Shown piece by piece: positions 25,401-31,191 of a stretch of DNA of 64,000 nt; position 1 is the first letter of the stretch; each line of letters starts with the position of its first letter. The position numbers and the translations under genes are program-made. The notes below the pieces were generated by a model. That model did no database searches. It had not been told where the DNA came from and was given only the letters and a program-made list of their open reading frames with translations. Source of the DNA: Glandiceps talaboti (taxonomy: Eukaryota > Hemichordata > Enteropneusta > Spengelidae); contig NC_135570.1 in NCBI RefSeq assembly GCF_964340395.1, positions 9,761,322 through 9,825,321 on the forward strand, given 5' to 3'.

Positions 25401-27758
25401 AGTATTGAGCTTTCAATGGAACTTATCACTTTGATGAGGATCGTCAAGCAAGATAAATTGAAAGCTCTATGCTGGTGAAAACTTTGAACTGTGTAGAAGT
25501 TATTTGATCTATCAAGCTGATGGACATTTTTGGTCAAAATACTTTGTTGATTGTGAGATGATGGTCATGGTCATTCAAATATATACATACTCATATTGAA
25601 CATTTTCACATCTATTCCTCAAATGTATGCTTGACCTGACACTGTGCACATAACATAAAGCCTTGACTTGTACAACACTAATTGACCAAATTGTTAAAGG
25701 CCCATGTCACATTGGGATTAAAATACAACACTATGACTAAGGTGGTCCTAAACAAAAACAATGACCCTATGTAACCCTTATGATTCATTGATAGGATAGT
25801 AATAATCTACAACTGTGGGATTCAGACATTGGGGTTTAAGATTAAAGAACACTTGTGTAGTATGCCATGAAATAAACATACATTTTATATATTGATAAAA
25901 CAATAATGATTGATTTCCTACTTCTCATAAAAGTCAAGTTATGAATGAATTGCCTTGAACATATACAATGTAAAGATTATAGAATCATTGACTGACCTTG
26001 CTATGTGCTTTGTAACCTGTATTGAATACTGATAATCTAGATCTGACTTTTGTGAGCACTGATCTATTGTAAATTGTTTTTGCTATAACAGGAGGCCAAA
26101 CAGATATTCATTTGAGAAAGGAAATTACGAGACACATTAATACTTGAGCAAGAGAATGCATTACTCTACATTTCCACACATCTAAACTACGCCAAGCCTA
26201 TTTCTCCTTGCATTTTCGGATTTAATTTTGGATGCTTTCATTAGTAAATGTCTAAATAAATTGCCAACATTTCTGAGCAATGCTGCAGGTTATTGGTCCA
26301 TCAACTTTGCATGACTAAATGAATCCTTGTCTGTTATACATATTAGTGTCTTCAGCATTTTAATTTTTTCTAGTCATTTTTAACAACAGTTTCTTCCCAG
26401 TGCATAATGAGAAAGAGTAGTCATAATATACAATGGCCAAATCCTAATAAATTGTTTTTCACTGTAATATGGGTTCATGATATTTAAATTACTAAAAAGG
26501 GAATTTTAATTGCTGGTTTCATGATTGCATTGTGGTCTGCAGTAACACTGTACTGCACAAAATCAGACTTTGAGAATGTCTGTACATCAAGACTTGTCAT
26601 GTTTGTACCTGTTGCCAGGGGGAAATCAGGTATTAACCATTGCTATATATAAATCTCACATCAAAGCCCCTGTAGTAGTACTATAGTGTAATATCAGATT
26701 GGCCTGGTGTATGTGAACGGACCCTGGTTTTCAGTACAAAGGCTGAAGTACATATATTGGAGATAAGACAACAGAAGATGCGCTCTAGGTAAACATTCCA
26801 TTCGACACCATCCCCAAAAGGGGAAGAGGTCATACACACACCCCCTAAAATAGTTGGGCTGCTCAACAAAACTAGAACTATGGAAATAATTATTAAGGAA
26901 ACATTCATAGTTTAAGTTTCGATTCCAAATGTTATTTCCGTATTATTTTGACATGCTGATTACGTTCTCATATATTTTCATTATTGTTGTAACCCTAGCA
27001 CTTTAGCAGTGCACAAACAATTATATTATTAGTATGTAGAAAGAATAATTACTTAAAATGAAGCACTCTTGTTGAATATTCCCGAATATTGACTCATTTA
27101 TGGACTTTTCCTGTACGCCTTTCAACGTTGTCGACCTCAAGGACTCCCCACGCAATTCCTTTGAACAAACGAACTTGTGTTATGTGTTTCCTTTGAGATT
27201 CACACCTACCTTCGGCAGTCGTGTGACAATTACTCATCAATGCTTGCAGTTATATGCAAATTAACGATTTTTTTGTCTCAAACAATTAAAGATAGTGGTA
27301 CTTTGAATGCATCCCTGAAAGGGTATTATTAACTCTCGTGTGTATATTGTATGAGTCAGATTCCATTTTGACGACATTTGGAGGTTATCCCGTTTATTCG
27401 AAACGTGACTTTTTTTCGCACTCAAAAAATTCCCGTGATAATGTTATGGGCGGAGACAGAAACACAAACCTTCGCCATTCGCCAGGTACCAAATGTAGAA
27501 AACGCCGAAAAACACCAACCAAACAACTGATTTGGATAACGTTTTGCCCCTCGACATATTCAAGCTACTCAAGGACAACTGTGTCTGTTGAGTTTAACAA
27601 CGCACCATAATTTACAATTCGAACTCCTAGAAATATCGCTTCTCATTTGCAATTATCCTGATAAAACGATTATCTTTTAAGTTGATATATAATAGAATAA
27701 TAAAAGAACAGGAAAATGTACCTGCTGCCAGCAAAGTTACGAAAACCAACAGTTTCAT
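1440..27758 (-). CDS. PSAP: Prosaposin with eight saposin-B domains (24 coding exons)
   Basis: Precursor of lysosomal sphingolipid-activator proteins (saposins), which present lipids to acid hydrolases. Coding exons, 5' to 3' on the minus strand: 27722-27758, 23091-23230, 22270-22410, 21252-21380, 19347-19427, 18527-18646, 16866-16925, 15910-16032, 15156-15339, 14462-14604, 13503-13583, 12608-12650, 11896-12038, 10797-10874, 10187-10220, 9371-9513, 8271-8348, 7112-7144, 5572-5673, 4688-4865, 3709-3857, 3005-3082, 1809-1910, 1440-1472 (TAG at 1440-1442). They sum to 2433 nt, or 810 aa, and all phases join. Order: signal peptide (MKLLVFVTLLAAASA), SapA, eight SapB domains each with six cysteines, C-terminal SapA. 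An N-x-T glycosylation site lies at the same place in SapB domains 2-8. Human PSAP has four SapB domains in 524 aa, so this gene doubled its cargo. Exon ends were read by eye from splice sites and homology; no transcript was available. Confidence 0.93.
1809..3857 (-). CDS. PSAP: PSAP saposin-B domain 8 (exons 21-23), type-B layout
   Basis: Exon 3709-3857 (TCEVCKLVGQYLLTVLKNNA, EEVCNLLPAS), exon 3005-3082 (CNSLVQQYGPVLFSLLKSLS, then ELCD) and the first part of exon 1809-1910 (AIGLCPGKLVVG). Here the GLC segment is fused in one exon with the start of the C-terminal SapA domain, unlike domains 4-6. Confidence 0.92.
2399..2578. mobile_element. MITE family 3, copy 1 (in PSAP intron 23)
   Basis: Ends in inverted ACAGAACCCCAT / ATGGGGTTCTGT. 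The core holds TTTGCACTCGTGCTTGCAGT and a matching inverse part (TGCAAGC, TGCAAATACCC). Related copies are at 11226-11385 and 59757-59895. Confidence 0.6.
2775..2965. repeat. Three-copy tandem repeat, about 66 bp
   Basis: Three diverged copies of a unit with TTCTTAACTCA, CACACAAAC and ACACTATAT. It lies just downstream (gene sense) of PSAP exon 22. Confidence 0.6.
3214..3360. mobile_element. MITE family 4, partial copy
   Basis: Shares GGTTTACTAAGATAGACACA and the GTGGGTGATAGCA region with the complete element at 41802-42091, and with another partial copy at 14629-14740. Confidence 0.55.
3960..4560. repeat. Degenerate tandem repeat in PSAP intron 20
   Basis: About six diverged copies of a roughly 90-bp unit rich in the palindromic words GTTACAG, CTGTAAC and GCTACAGTACTG. 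Typical pieces are CATGTAACTGGTCTG and CTGAGCACCAATGTTACAG. No coding signal was seen. Confidence 0.65.
4688..5673 (-). CDS. PSAP: PSAP saposin-B domain 7 (exons 19-20), type-A layout
   Basis: Exon 5572-5673 (linker LVLKKTPLKNP, then TCAVCELAMNYIDGFIDQNS) and exon 4688-4865 (DKVCSALPSSLGTECTALID, QVCSELGLC). It has the same intron position and long second exon as domain 3, as expected if the domain 3-4 block was copied as a unit. Confidence 0.92.
5205..5400. repeat. Three-copy tandem repeat, about 75 bp, in PSAP intron 19
   Basis: Repeats of TTTCCCTGTCATTTTACCAGG, spacer, TTTTTGTTAAG, then AAGCAGGTA. A related fragment (reverse sense) is at about 51595-51655. A poly-G run lies farther along at 5964-5977. 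Confidence 0.6.
6560..6945. mobile_element. MITE family 2, partial copy
   Basis: Shares GTTTGTTATTGTATGT, TTTTCAAGTAGGAAGCCATGAT and the end AATCCTCATCCATATGG with the complete copy at 13929-14240. The left end is degraded. Confidence 0.6.
7112..9513 (-). CDS. PSAP: PSAP saposin-B domain 6 (exons 16-18), type-B layout
   Basis: Exon 9371-9513 (YCDVCKLVAQYALTALKSNS, EQLCSALPAS), exon 8271-8348 (CTTLVKQYFPLIIQLLDTMT, then DVCK) and exon 7112-7144 (ALGLCSSTKSP). The 5' part of the middle exon, with its acceptor, has been copied in a 78-bp tandem array on its upstream side (8349-9030). The (TG)n block 7230-7840 lies in the following intron. Confidence 0.92.
7230..7839. repeat. 600-bp (TG)n/(TGTA)n microsatellite in PSAP intron 18
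   Basis: Nearly pure alternating purine-pyrimidine, ending in an uninterrupted (TG)n run at about 7767-7838. The His-Thr and Cys-Val reading frames here on both strands are artefacts of the repeat. The length and type suit Z-DNA formation. Confidence 0.9.
8305..9030. repeat. 78-bp tandem array copied from PSAP exon 17 and its acceptor
   Basis: Nine full units plus a partial tenth. On the minus strand each unit is intron end (TTTGATTGCTTACAG) plus the first about 47 nt of exon 17 (TGTACAACCCTTGTCAAGCA...). The first unit is part of the real exon. The other exon-start edges fall at 8426, 8504, 8582, 8660, 8738, 8816, 8894 and 8972. Because 78 is a multiple of 3, a false 263-codon plus-strand frame runs through the array. 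Confidence 0.9.
10187..12038 (-). CDS. PSAP: PSAP saposin-B domain 5 (exons 13-15), type-B layout
   Basis: Exon 11896-12038 (TCQLCKFVGQYLLTVLEKNA, DQVCAILPAS), exon 10797-10874 (CTSLVAEYGPIVFQLLDQLS, then QICQ) and exon 10187-10220 (VLGLCSSSSVK). Its sequence is closest to domains 6 and 8 (VKDD/VKDS start, LPAS-KDE end of the first exon), which points to recent tandem duplication. Confidence 0.92.
10267..10660. repeat. Repeat with four 73-bp units, each with a CTCF-like motif
   Basis: The left part (10267-10390) matches, inverted, another dispersed copy at about 25395-25545. Inside it a 73-bp unit (TGTCTTGGTCTATGATCCTC... plus GACCACCAGGTGGC) is repeated four times. CCACCAGGTGGCAG-type motifs lie at 10417-10430, 10490-10503, 10563-10576 and 10636-10649. 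It lies in PSAP intron 14. Confidence 0.75.
10890..11228. repeat. 56-57-bp tandem repeat, six copies, in PSAP intron 13
   Basis: The unit contains GTTAGATGTCTTTACAGCAG and GACTGTTACACTACTGTG. Copies are nearly identical, so the expansion is recent. It lies just upstream (gene sense) of exon 14. Confidence 0.85.
11226..11385. mobile_element. MITE family 3, copy 2
   Basis: Shares GGTATTTGCACTTGTGCTCGCAGTG and the inverse half GTGTGCAAATACCC...ATCATGGG with the copies at 2399-2578 and 59757-59895. Confidence 0.55.
11640..11880. repeat. Two-copy tandem repeat, about 125 bp
   Basis: Two diverged copies of CTTGCC...CCTATTG-TATCTTTG...GTTGCTATGGGCATGGTCT, directly downstream (gene sense) of PSAP exon 13. 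Confidence 0.6.
12608..14604 (-). CDS. PSAP: PSAP saposin-B domain 4 (exons 10-12), type-B exon layout
   Basis: Exon 14462-14604 (ECSLCELVVQYLDSFIDKNQ, HEFCNILPDSL), exon 13503-13583 (CNDIITQYGMAIPELLEQLL, then KVCE) and short exon 12608-12650 (LIGLCTSNQVHNVG). Entry is in phase 1, with a 143-nt first exon and a final mini-exon carrying the GLC motif. Domains 5, 6 and 8 share this layout. Six cysteines and an NQT sequon are present. Confidence 0.92.
13133..13432. repeat. (CATA)n microsatellite in PSAP intron 11
   Basis: About 200 bp of nearly perfect CATA units grading into (CA)n. It ends about 70 bp from exon 13503-13583. All long Tyr/His/Met frames here come from the repeat. Confidence 0.95.
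13929..14240. mobile_element. MITE family 2, complete copy in PSAP intron 10
   Basis: Terminal inverted repeat CCATATGGATGAGGATT ... AATCCTCATCCATATGG, about 310 bp. Other partial copies are at 6560-6945 and 50730-50900. It has no coding capacity, consistent with a non-autonomous DNA transposon. Confidence 0.8.
14629..14822. repeat. MITE family 4 fragment and (GGTT)n/(GGT)n microsatellite
   Basis: 14629-14740 matches the end of the element at 41802-42091. 14755-14822 is a GGTT run changing to GGT. Confidence 0.6.
15156..16032 (-). CDS. PSAP: PSAP saposin-B domain 3 (exons 8-9), type-A exon layout
   Basis: Exon 15910-16032 holds a basic linker (DIKPAKKVAQKSS) and ECAVCTLAMQEIDSLITQNS. Exon 15156-15339 holds the whole remainder (DKVCTILPD, GECKTFIDDYG, NEICTKLGLC). 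The break after NST and the single long second exon match domain 7 only. Confidence 0.92.
16866..19427 (-). CDS. PSAP: PSAP saposin-B domain 2 (exons 5-7)
   Basis: Three exons: 19347-19427 (DDICTECKKFIGEAQQALKD, then NKT), 18527-18646 (EEVMEILDEFCQALGPLETQ, then C) and 16866-16925 (DPETICFGLGFCQGRLAGKL). All six cysteines are present and an NKT sequon sits at the conserved place. The second intron falls in a different place from that of the other domains, so this is an older, separately evolved unit. Confidence 0.9.
16926..18526. other. PSAP intron 6, no gene seen
   Basis: AT-rich intron sequence. Near 17870 is a CCTGGGATTGAA piece of a dispersed repeat also found at about 18770-18870, 35113-35220 and 62385-62565. 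I see no exon-like segment. Confidence 0.5.
19428..21251. other. PSAP intron 4, dispersed-repeat remnants only
   Basis: Three diverged copies of a sequence with ACTATGTGGTGACTCACAAGAA occur at about 19500-19560, 19910-19960 and 20540-20590. A related piece is near 45070. No exon is supported. Confidence 0.45.
21252..22410 (-). CDS. PSAP: PSAP saposin-B domain 1 (exons 3-4)
   Basis: Exon 22270-22410 gives the first half (VCDFCKEVITTARNLIANKA, later DSACDLIP). Exon 21252-21380 gives the second half (CRSAVDEYADVLFDLI, TICTAMGLC). Six cysteines are present. It is the only one of the eight without N-x-S/T at the usual position (NKA). The linker GVAIKPMIK follows. Confidence 0.92.
22872..23060. 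repeat. Dispersed repeat shared with LIN54 intron, plus (TTTGTG)n
   Basis: CTTCCAGGCACCTA-CATGTATGACCCCTT, CAGTCGAAAATTTCA and GAAACAAAAGTTCAAT recur in the same order at 59040-59225. The hexamer microsatellite fills one part of this copy. Confidence 0.65.
23091..23230 (-). CDS. PSAP: PSAP exon 2: N-terminal saposin-A domain
   Basis: Encodes residues about 13-59 with the SapA cysteine pattern: KCTRGPGYWCQHISTAKECG, then AIQHC. In vertebrate PSAP this domain is removed during maturation and helps lysosomal targeting. Acceptor CTTACAG and donor GTAAAAC are both canonical. A (TTTGTG)n microsatellite lies just downstream, at about 23008-23055. Confidence 0.92.
23668..23767 (+). mobile_element. 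MITE family 1, copy 2 (PSAP intron 1)
   Basis: AGTCTGTAAGGTA ... TATCTTACAGTCT ends, about 100 bp, with the core GCGCCCTCACACATC shared by all copies. Confidence 0.75.
24020..24180 (+). repeat. Near-identical 140-bp duplicate with exon-like content (copy 1)
   Basis: Matches 26008-26160 with only a few differences. The right half looks like an exon on the plus strand: acceptor TTTTTGCTATAACAG at about 24093, then an open frame reading EAKQIFIRERKLRDPSILDQ..., then CAT and donor GTAAGTG at about 24180. I do not recognise the protein. It could be an exon fragment carried by a transposon. Confidence 0.45.
24600..24687. repeat. Two adjacent perfect hairpins, each with ATGCAAAT motifs
   Basis: Hairpin 1 has arms 24600-24619 and 24623-24642. 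Hairpin 2 has arms 24641-24662 and 24666-24687. Each has a three-base TTA loop. ATGCAAAT or its complement ATTTGCAT, or a one-base variant, occurs in every arm. It lies in PSAP intron 1. Confidence 0.9.
25395..25545. mobile_element. Dispersed repeat related to 10267-10390
   Basis: In inverted sense it shares GACCAAAAATGTCC/ATTTATCAGCTTG, GTAGATCAAAT, CAAAGTTTT, GAGCTTTC and GATCCTCATCA with the repeat in PSAP intron 14. It lacks the CTCF-like minisatellite, so that expansion is specific to the other copy. Confidence 0.55.
26008..26160 (+). repeat. Duplicate of 24020-24180 with broken exon frame (copy 2)
   Basis: The upstream 70 bp and the acceptor-like TTTTTGCTATAACAG are kept. The reading frame has CGA changed to TGA (stop), and the donor is gone. 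This copy is therefore a decayed version of the exon-like segment. Confidence 0.6.
27722..27758 (-). CDS. PSAP: PSAP exon 1: start codon and signal peptide
   Basis: ATG at 27758-27756 opens a 12-codon hydrophobic run (MKLLVFVTLLAA) ending in phase 1 before GTACAT. It joins exon 2 to give MKLLVFVTLLAAASAAELFG, a normal secretory signal sequence. Intron 1 (about 4.5 kb) follows. Confidence 0.88.
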
Positions 27759-28120
27759 CCCGACCAGAGAACTTTCAGCTTGCAGTACAAAACAAGACTA
27801 GTGCCGACTGTATCAACTGCACAAGATCACATGCTTTTCCCTTTACAAAAGCCACGATATCATATGTAAGAAAGACTCCCATTGGCCCAATTTTTACCCT
27901 TGGTAACATATACTAGTTCATGGCCAATTAGAGTTCGTCTCTTAAAAGCGTACACATACATATATCGGCGTTGAGTCACCTGACTTTGTTGTCATTCAGA
28001 TCGCTTCCATGACCCCATATCAAGTTCAGATCGGGTCATGCTGCAAGGATTCGCATCAATTTCGTGTTGTAATGGAGGTGTTGTTATCTGAAAATTAATG
28101 TTTTCAAATATGCATAGTCA
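27759..28120. promoter_or_regulatory. Divergent PSAP / SELENOU promoter region
   Basis: Short spacer between the PSAP start codon and the presumed first SELENOU exon. It contains GTCACCTGAC at 27975-27984, one base from the CLEAR element GTCACGTGAC used by TFEB at lysosomal genes. The role is inferred from position; no TATA box was chosen. Confidence 0.4.
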
Positions 28121-28346
28121 GCCATCAACATTAAAACACCACCATAGAGTCGCATTGATTTGGGGTTAAAGGTCACACATTTCGGTGTCTGCTCGATTAG
28201 ATTCAGTTTTGTTACATATTAACCCGAGAAAGCTCAAGTACGTGGGTTTTCACATCTTTGGTCGTGTGGATCGCCATCATGTCCCGTGACTGACAAAGGT
28301 GAATCGTTGTGTTGAATGCTGTAATACTGTTCTACATAACCTCAAG
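28120..28346 (+). other. SELENOU: Probable SELENOU 5' untranslated exon
   Basis: CCTCAAG followed by the consensus donor GTAAGT (28347). It could splice to the acceptor at 30890-30891, just before the coding exon. The start of the exon is not determined. A full CRE palindrome TGACGTCA (28591-28598) and GTCACGTG (28420-28427) lie in the following intron. Confidence 0.35.
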
Positions 28347-28678
28347 GTAAGTGAAATTACATGAACATGTATGATCGATAGACAACACCGAACACTACTG
28401 AATCATGATCAAATATCTTGTCACGTGTGCATAATACCAGGGGTACGTTTTCATGCCAGAAAAGGTTAATTATTTGTCTACCATGCAGAGACCAAAACTC
28501 GTCGTTCACAAAGCTATGGGTATTCGATTACGTGACCACATCTGAATGTTGGCAAGAAACAGTTTCACAGCCACATTACAGCAAATGTGTTGACGTCACA
28601 GGAAATGATTAAATATATAGAAACTCTAAATCAGTCTTGTTTTACTAGACACCAATGTCGTCAACCTGTGTTCATTAC

Positions 28679-28724
28679 AAAAATAAATAAATAAATAAAA
28701 TAAATAAACAAACAAACAAATAAG

Positions 28725-28779
<55 letters not shown>

Positions 28780-28785
28780 ATACAA
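28679..28785. repeat. (AAAT)n microsatellite
   Basis: AAATAAATAAAC grading into pure (AAAT)n, in SELENOU intron 1. Confidence 0.9.
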
Positions 28786-29149
28786 TAGTATAGTATTAGT
28801 AAACATCTTTTGATCTATGTTGGGTGTTTATTTTCTTACACCTTTTTTTATATTTTGCTTATAAAAATGCAGCATCTCAAAAACCTTGGATAATAACTAT
28901 TGTTTAGAAGTATTTTCACTTGTAAAAGTGTACGTTTTGAAAGAGATAACGAAAACTTGAAGACTATGATGTAAAATTTATCACATTTGCTATGAAAATA
29001 AAAAACCCAAAAGAGATCATGAAAAGTTGTTAGTGTAATTATGTCATTAACTCTTTGTCATATGTCCTTCACTATGTTACCTCGAGTGTCTGTAAACTGT
29101 AAGAGTATGTTTATATTCATGCATTAGTGAAAATAAAATAAAACAATAC

Positions 29150-29322
29150 AAACCAATACAATACAATCCAACTGACAATACAATACAGTACAGTACAATA
29201 CAATACAGTACAGTACAGTACAGTACAGTACAGTACAGTACAATACAATATAGTACAGTACAGTACAGTACAATACAATACAATACAGTACAATACAATA
29301 CAATACAATACAATACAATAAG
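29150..29322. repeat. (TACAG/TACAA)n pentanucleotide microsatellite
   Basis: Alternating ACAGT/ACAAT five-base units. The Leu-Tyr-Cys-Ile-Val frames here are repeat artefacts. Confidence 0.9.
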
Positions 29323-29435
29323 TATATATTTAATATCATGAACCATACACCATATAGAGTCTATGAAGTTATATTATATCTATAAATTATTAAATATATA
29401 CTATGTATAACTATATATACAAATACAAATGTATG

Positions 29436-29675
<240 letters not shown>

Positions 29676-29935
29676 TTTACTGGTGATGTTTTCCCTTGAA
29701 AAGATTATGAAGACAGAGTAGTATGTACATACATCATTAATAAATAATATGAATCCATTCAGGACCTTGTATTCTAACTTTGTGTTACATGCTACAATGT
29801 ACATGTAGTATGATCACAGTCAGACAACCGAGAATTCAGTTTTCTGATGATGCATGATCACATTAGCATAAATATCAGAGTGACATCTATCTCTTGGTTT
29901 CTTATTTGTTACTCATTTCAAGGTTTTAATCTCTT

Positions 29936-30810
29936 TTTATGAATGAATGAATGAATGAATGAATGAATGAATGAATGAATGAATGAATAAATGAATGAAT
30001 GAATGAATGAATGAATGAATGAATAAATAAATAAATAAATAAGTAAATGAACTTTATTTCCTACAGATAACAAAAATAAGCTATACTTTGAAAGAAACAT
30101 ACAATACAAATATACAAAATAAATACAAAAGAAATACACAATTGTTATCTGATGTGGACCATTGAAATAGTTCAGTGGAACTACTCTTGTCCATGGCCAG
30201 TACAATTGTTATCTGATGTGGACCATGGAAATAGTCCAGTGGAACTAGTCTTGTCCATGGTCAATACAATTGTTATCTGATGTGGACCATGGAAATAGTC
30301 CAGTGGAACTAGTCTTGTCCATGGCCTGTACATTTTTCTACATTTCAAAGTTTAATTTCCTACATATGCTCTATATGTTGTTGTAGTACTTTGTACCTTG
30401 TACCTTATTCCACTGTTGGTCCACCAAGGACTATAAACTATCAACATGTACAGTTCTATCATTCAGTCAAAAGAAGTTGTGTAATATGCTAAAATCCAAT
30501 ATGACGTAATGTTCTATGGCACTGAACAGAAACAGTAGTAGAAAGCAGGAACAATAGTAGATCATTGTAAAAACTTAGAGAAATCTCTTGCAAACAGATG
30601 TGTCTTGATATCCTTCTTGAATTTATTGATAGTTGGTGATGAACGAAGTTCAAGTGGTATACTGTTCCATAACTTGAGGGGTGCTGCTTGTGAGAATGCA
30701 TACTCACCATATGACTTTGTATTACATTGGGGTACATGAAGTAGACTTTTCTTGTTTGGGTGAAGTGAATGAATTGTGAGTTGCAGTTCTATCATTTGAG
30801 AGTTTTCCAT
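29936..30810 (-). mobile_element. 3' end of a LINE retrotransposon (CR1/L2-like), truncated
   Basis: On the minus strand, 30810-30562 encodes an 82-residue piece typical of the C-terminus of non-LTR reverse-transcriptase proteins: VPQCNTKSYGEYAFSQAAPL, KLWNSIPLELRSSPTINKFK, then KDIKTHLF. A 3'UTR follows, and then a tail of ATTTATTCATTC repeats (29936-30050), as in tandem-repeat-ended LINEs. It is 5' truncated and lies in SELENOU intron 1. Three copies of a 64-bp unit with GTGGACCATGGAAATAGTCC sit in its 3'UTR (30134-30330). Confidence 0.8.
30134..30330. repeat. Three-copy 64-bp tandem repeat inside the LINE 3' end
   Basis: Unit: CAATTGTTATCTGATGTGGAC, CATGGAAATAGTCC, AGTGGAACTAGTCTTGTCCATGG split by spacers. 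The copies are nearly identical. Confidence 0.8.
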
Positions 30811-30891
30811 AATGCACTTATGGATCTTCTCTTTAATTTGTAATTTACTTTTGTAAAAGTCAGACTGATGATCTAGTCTTCTTTATTTCAG

Positions 30892-31191
30892 GTGGAGAGT
30901 CTGTGGGGGTCAGTGGTCACCATGGGTTGGACATGGAGTGGTGCAGCACTAGCTGCTGTGACTGGTATTGTCATTGCTAATATGAATTTCTGGTTACCAA
31001 CAGAACCAGCAACCAAGAGATATTTGTCTGATTCTATTCTACAAGTTATCAACAAAGAGTATGGTAGATACAGTCATTATTTTCAATATTTAGGTAAAGG
31101 TCGTACCAGTTTTAAATCTAGTGAGCTGTGGAAGGAATCTGGTGCTGTCATCCTGGCTGTTAGAAGGCCCGGATGATCCTTGTGCAGGGAG
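30892..31191 (+). CDS. SELENOU: SELENOU first coding exon with the Sec codon
   Basis: Acceptor TTTATTTCAG, 30 nt of leader, then ATG 30922. The exon ends in phase 0 at GAG, before GTAAGT (31192). It contains TGA at 31174-31176 (residue 85) and the partner Cys codon TGC at 31183-31185 (residue 88), giving U-S-L-C. Confidence 0.93.

Noticed and set aside
29077-29346. Leu-Tyr-Cys-Ile-Val multi-pass membrane-like proteins
   Set aside because: (ACAGT/ACAAT)n pentanucleotide repeat.
31174-31176. TGA as a disabling stop making the PRXL2A-like gene a pseudogene
   Set aside because: Downstream exons are intact and conserved, the TGA is exactly at the redox Cys position, and a SECIS is present.
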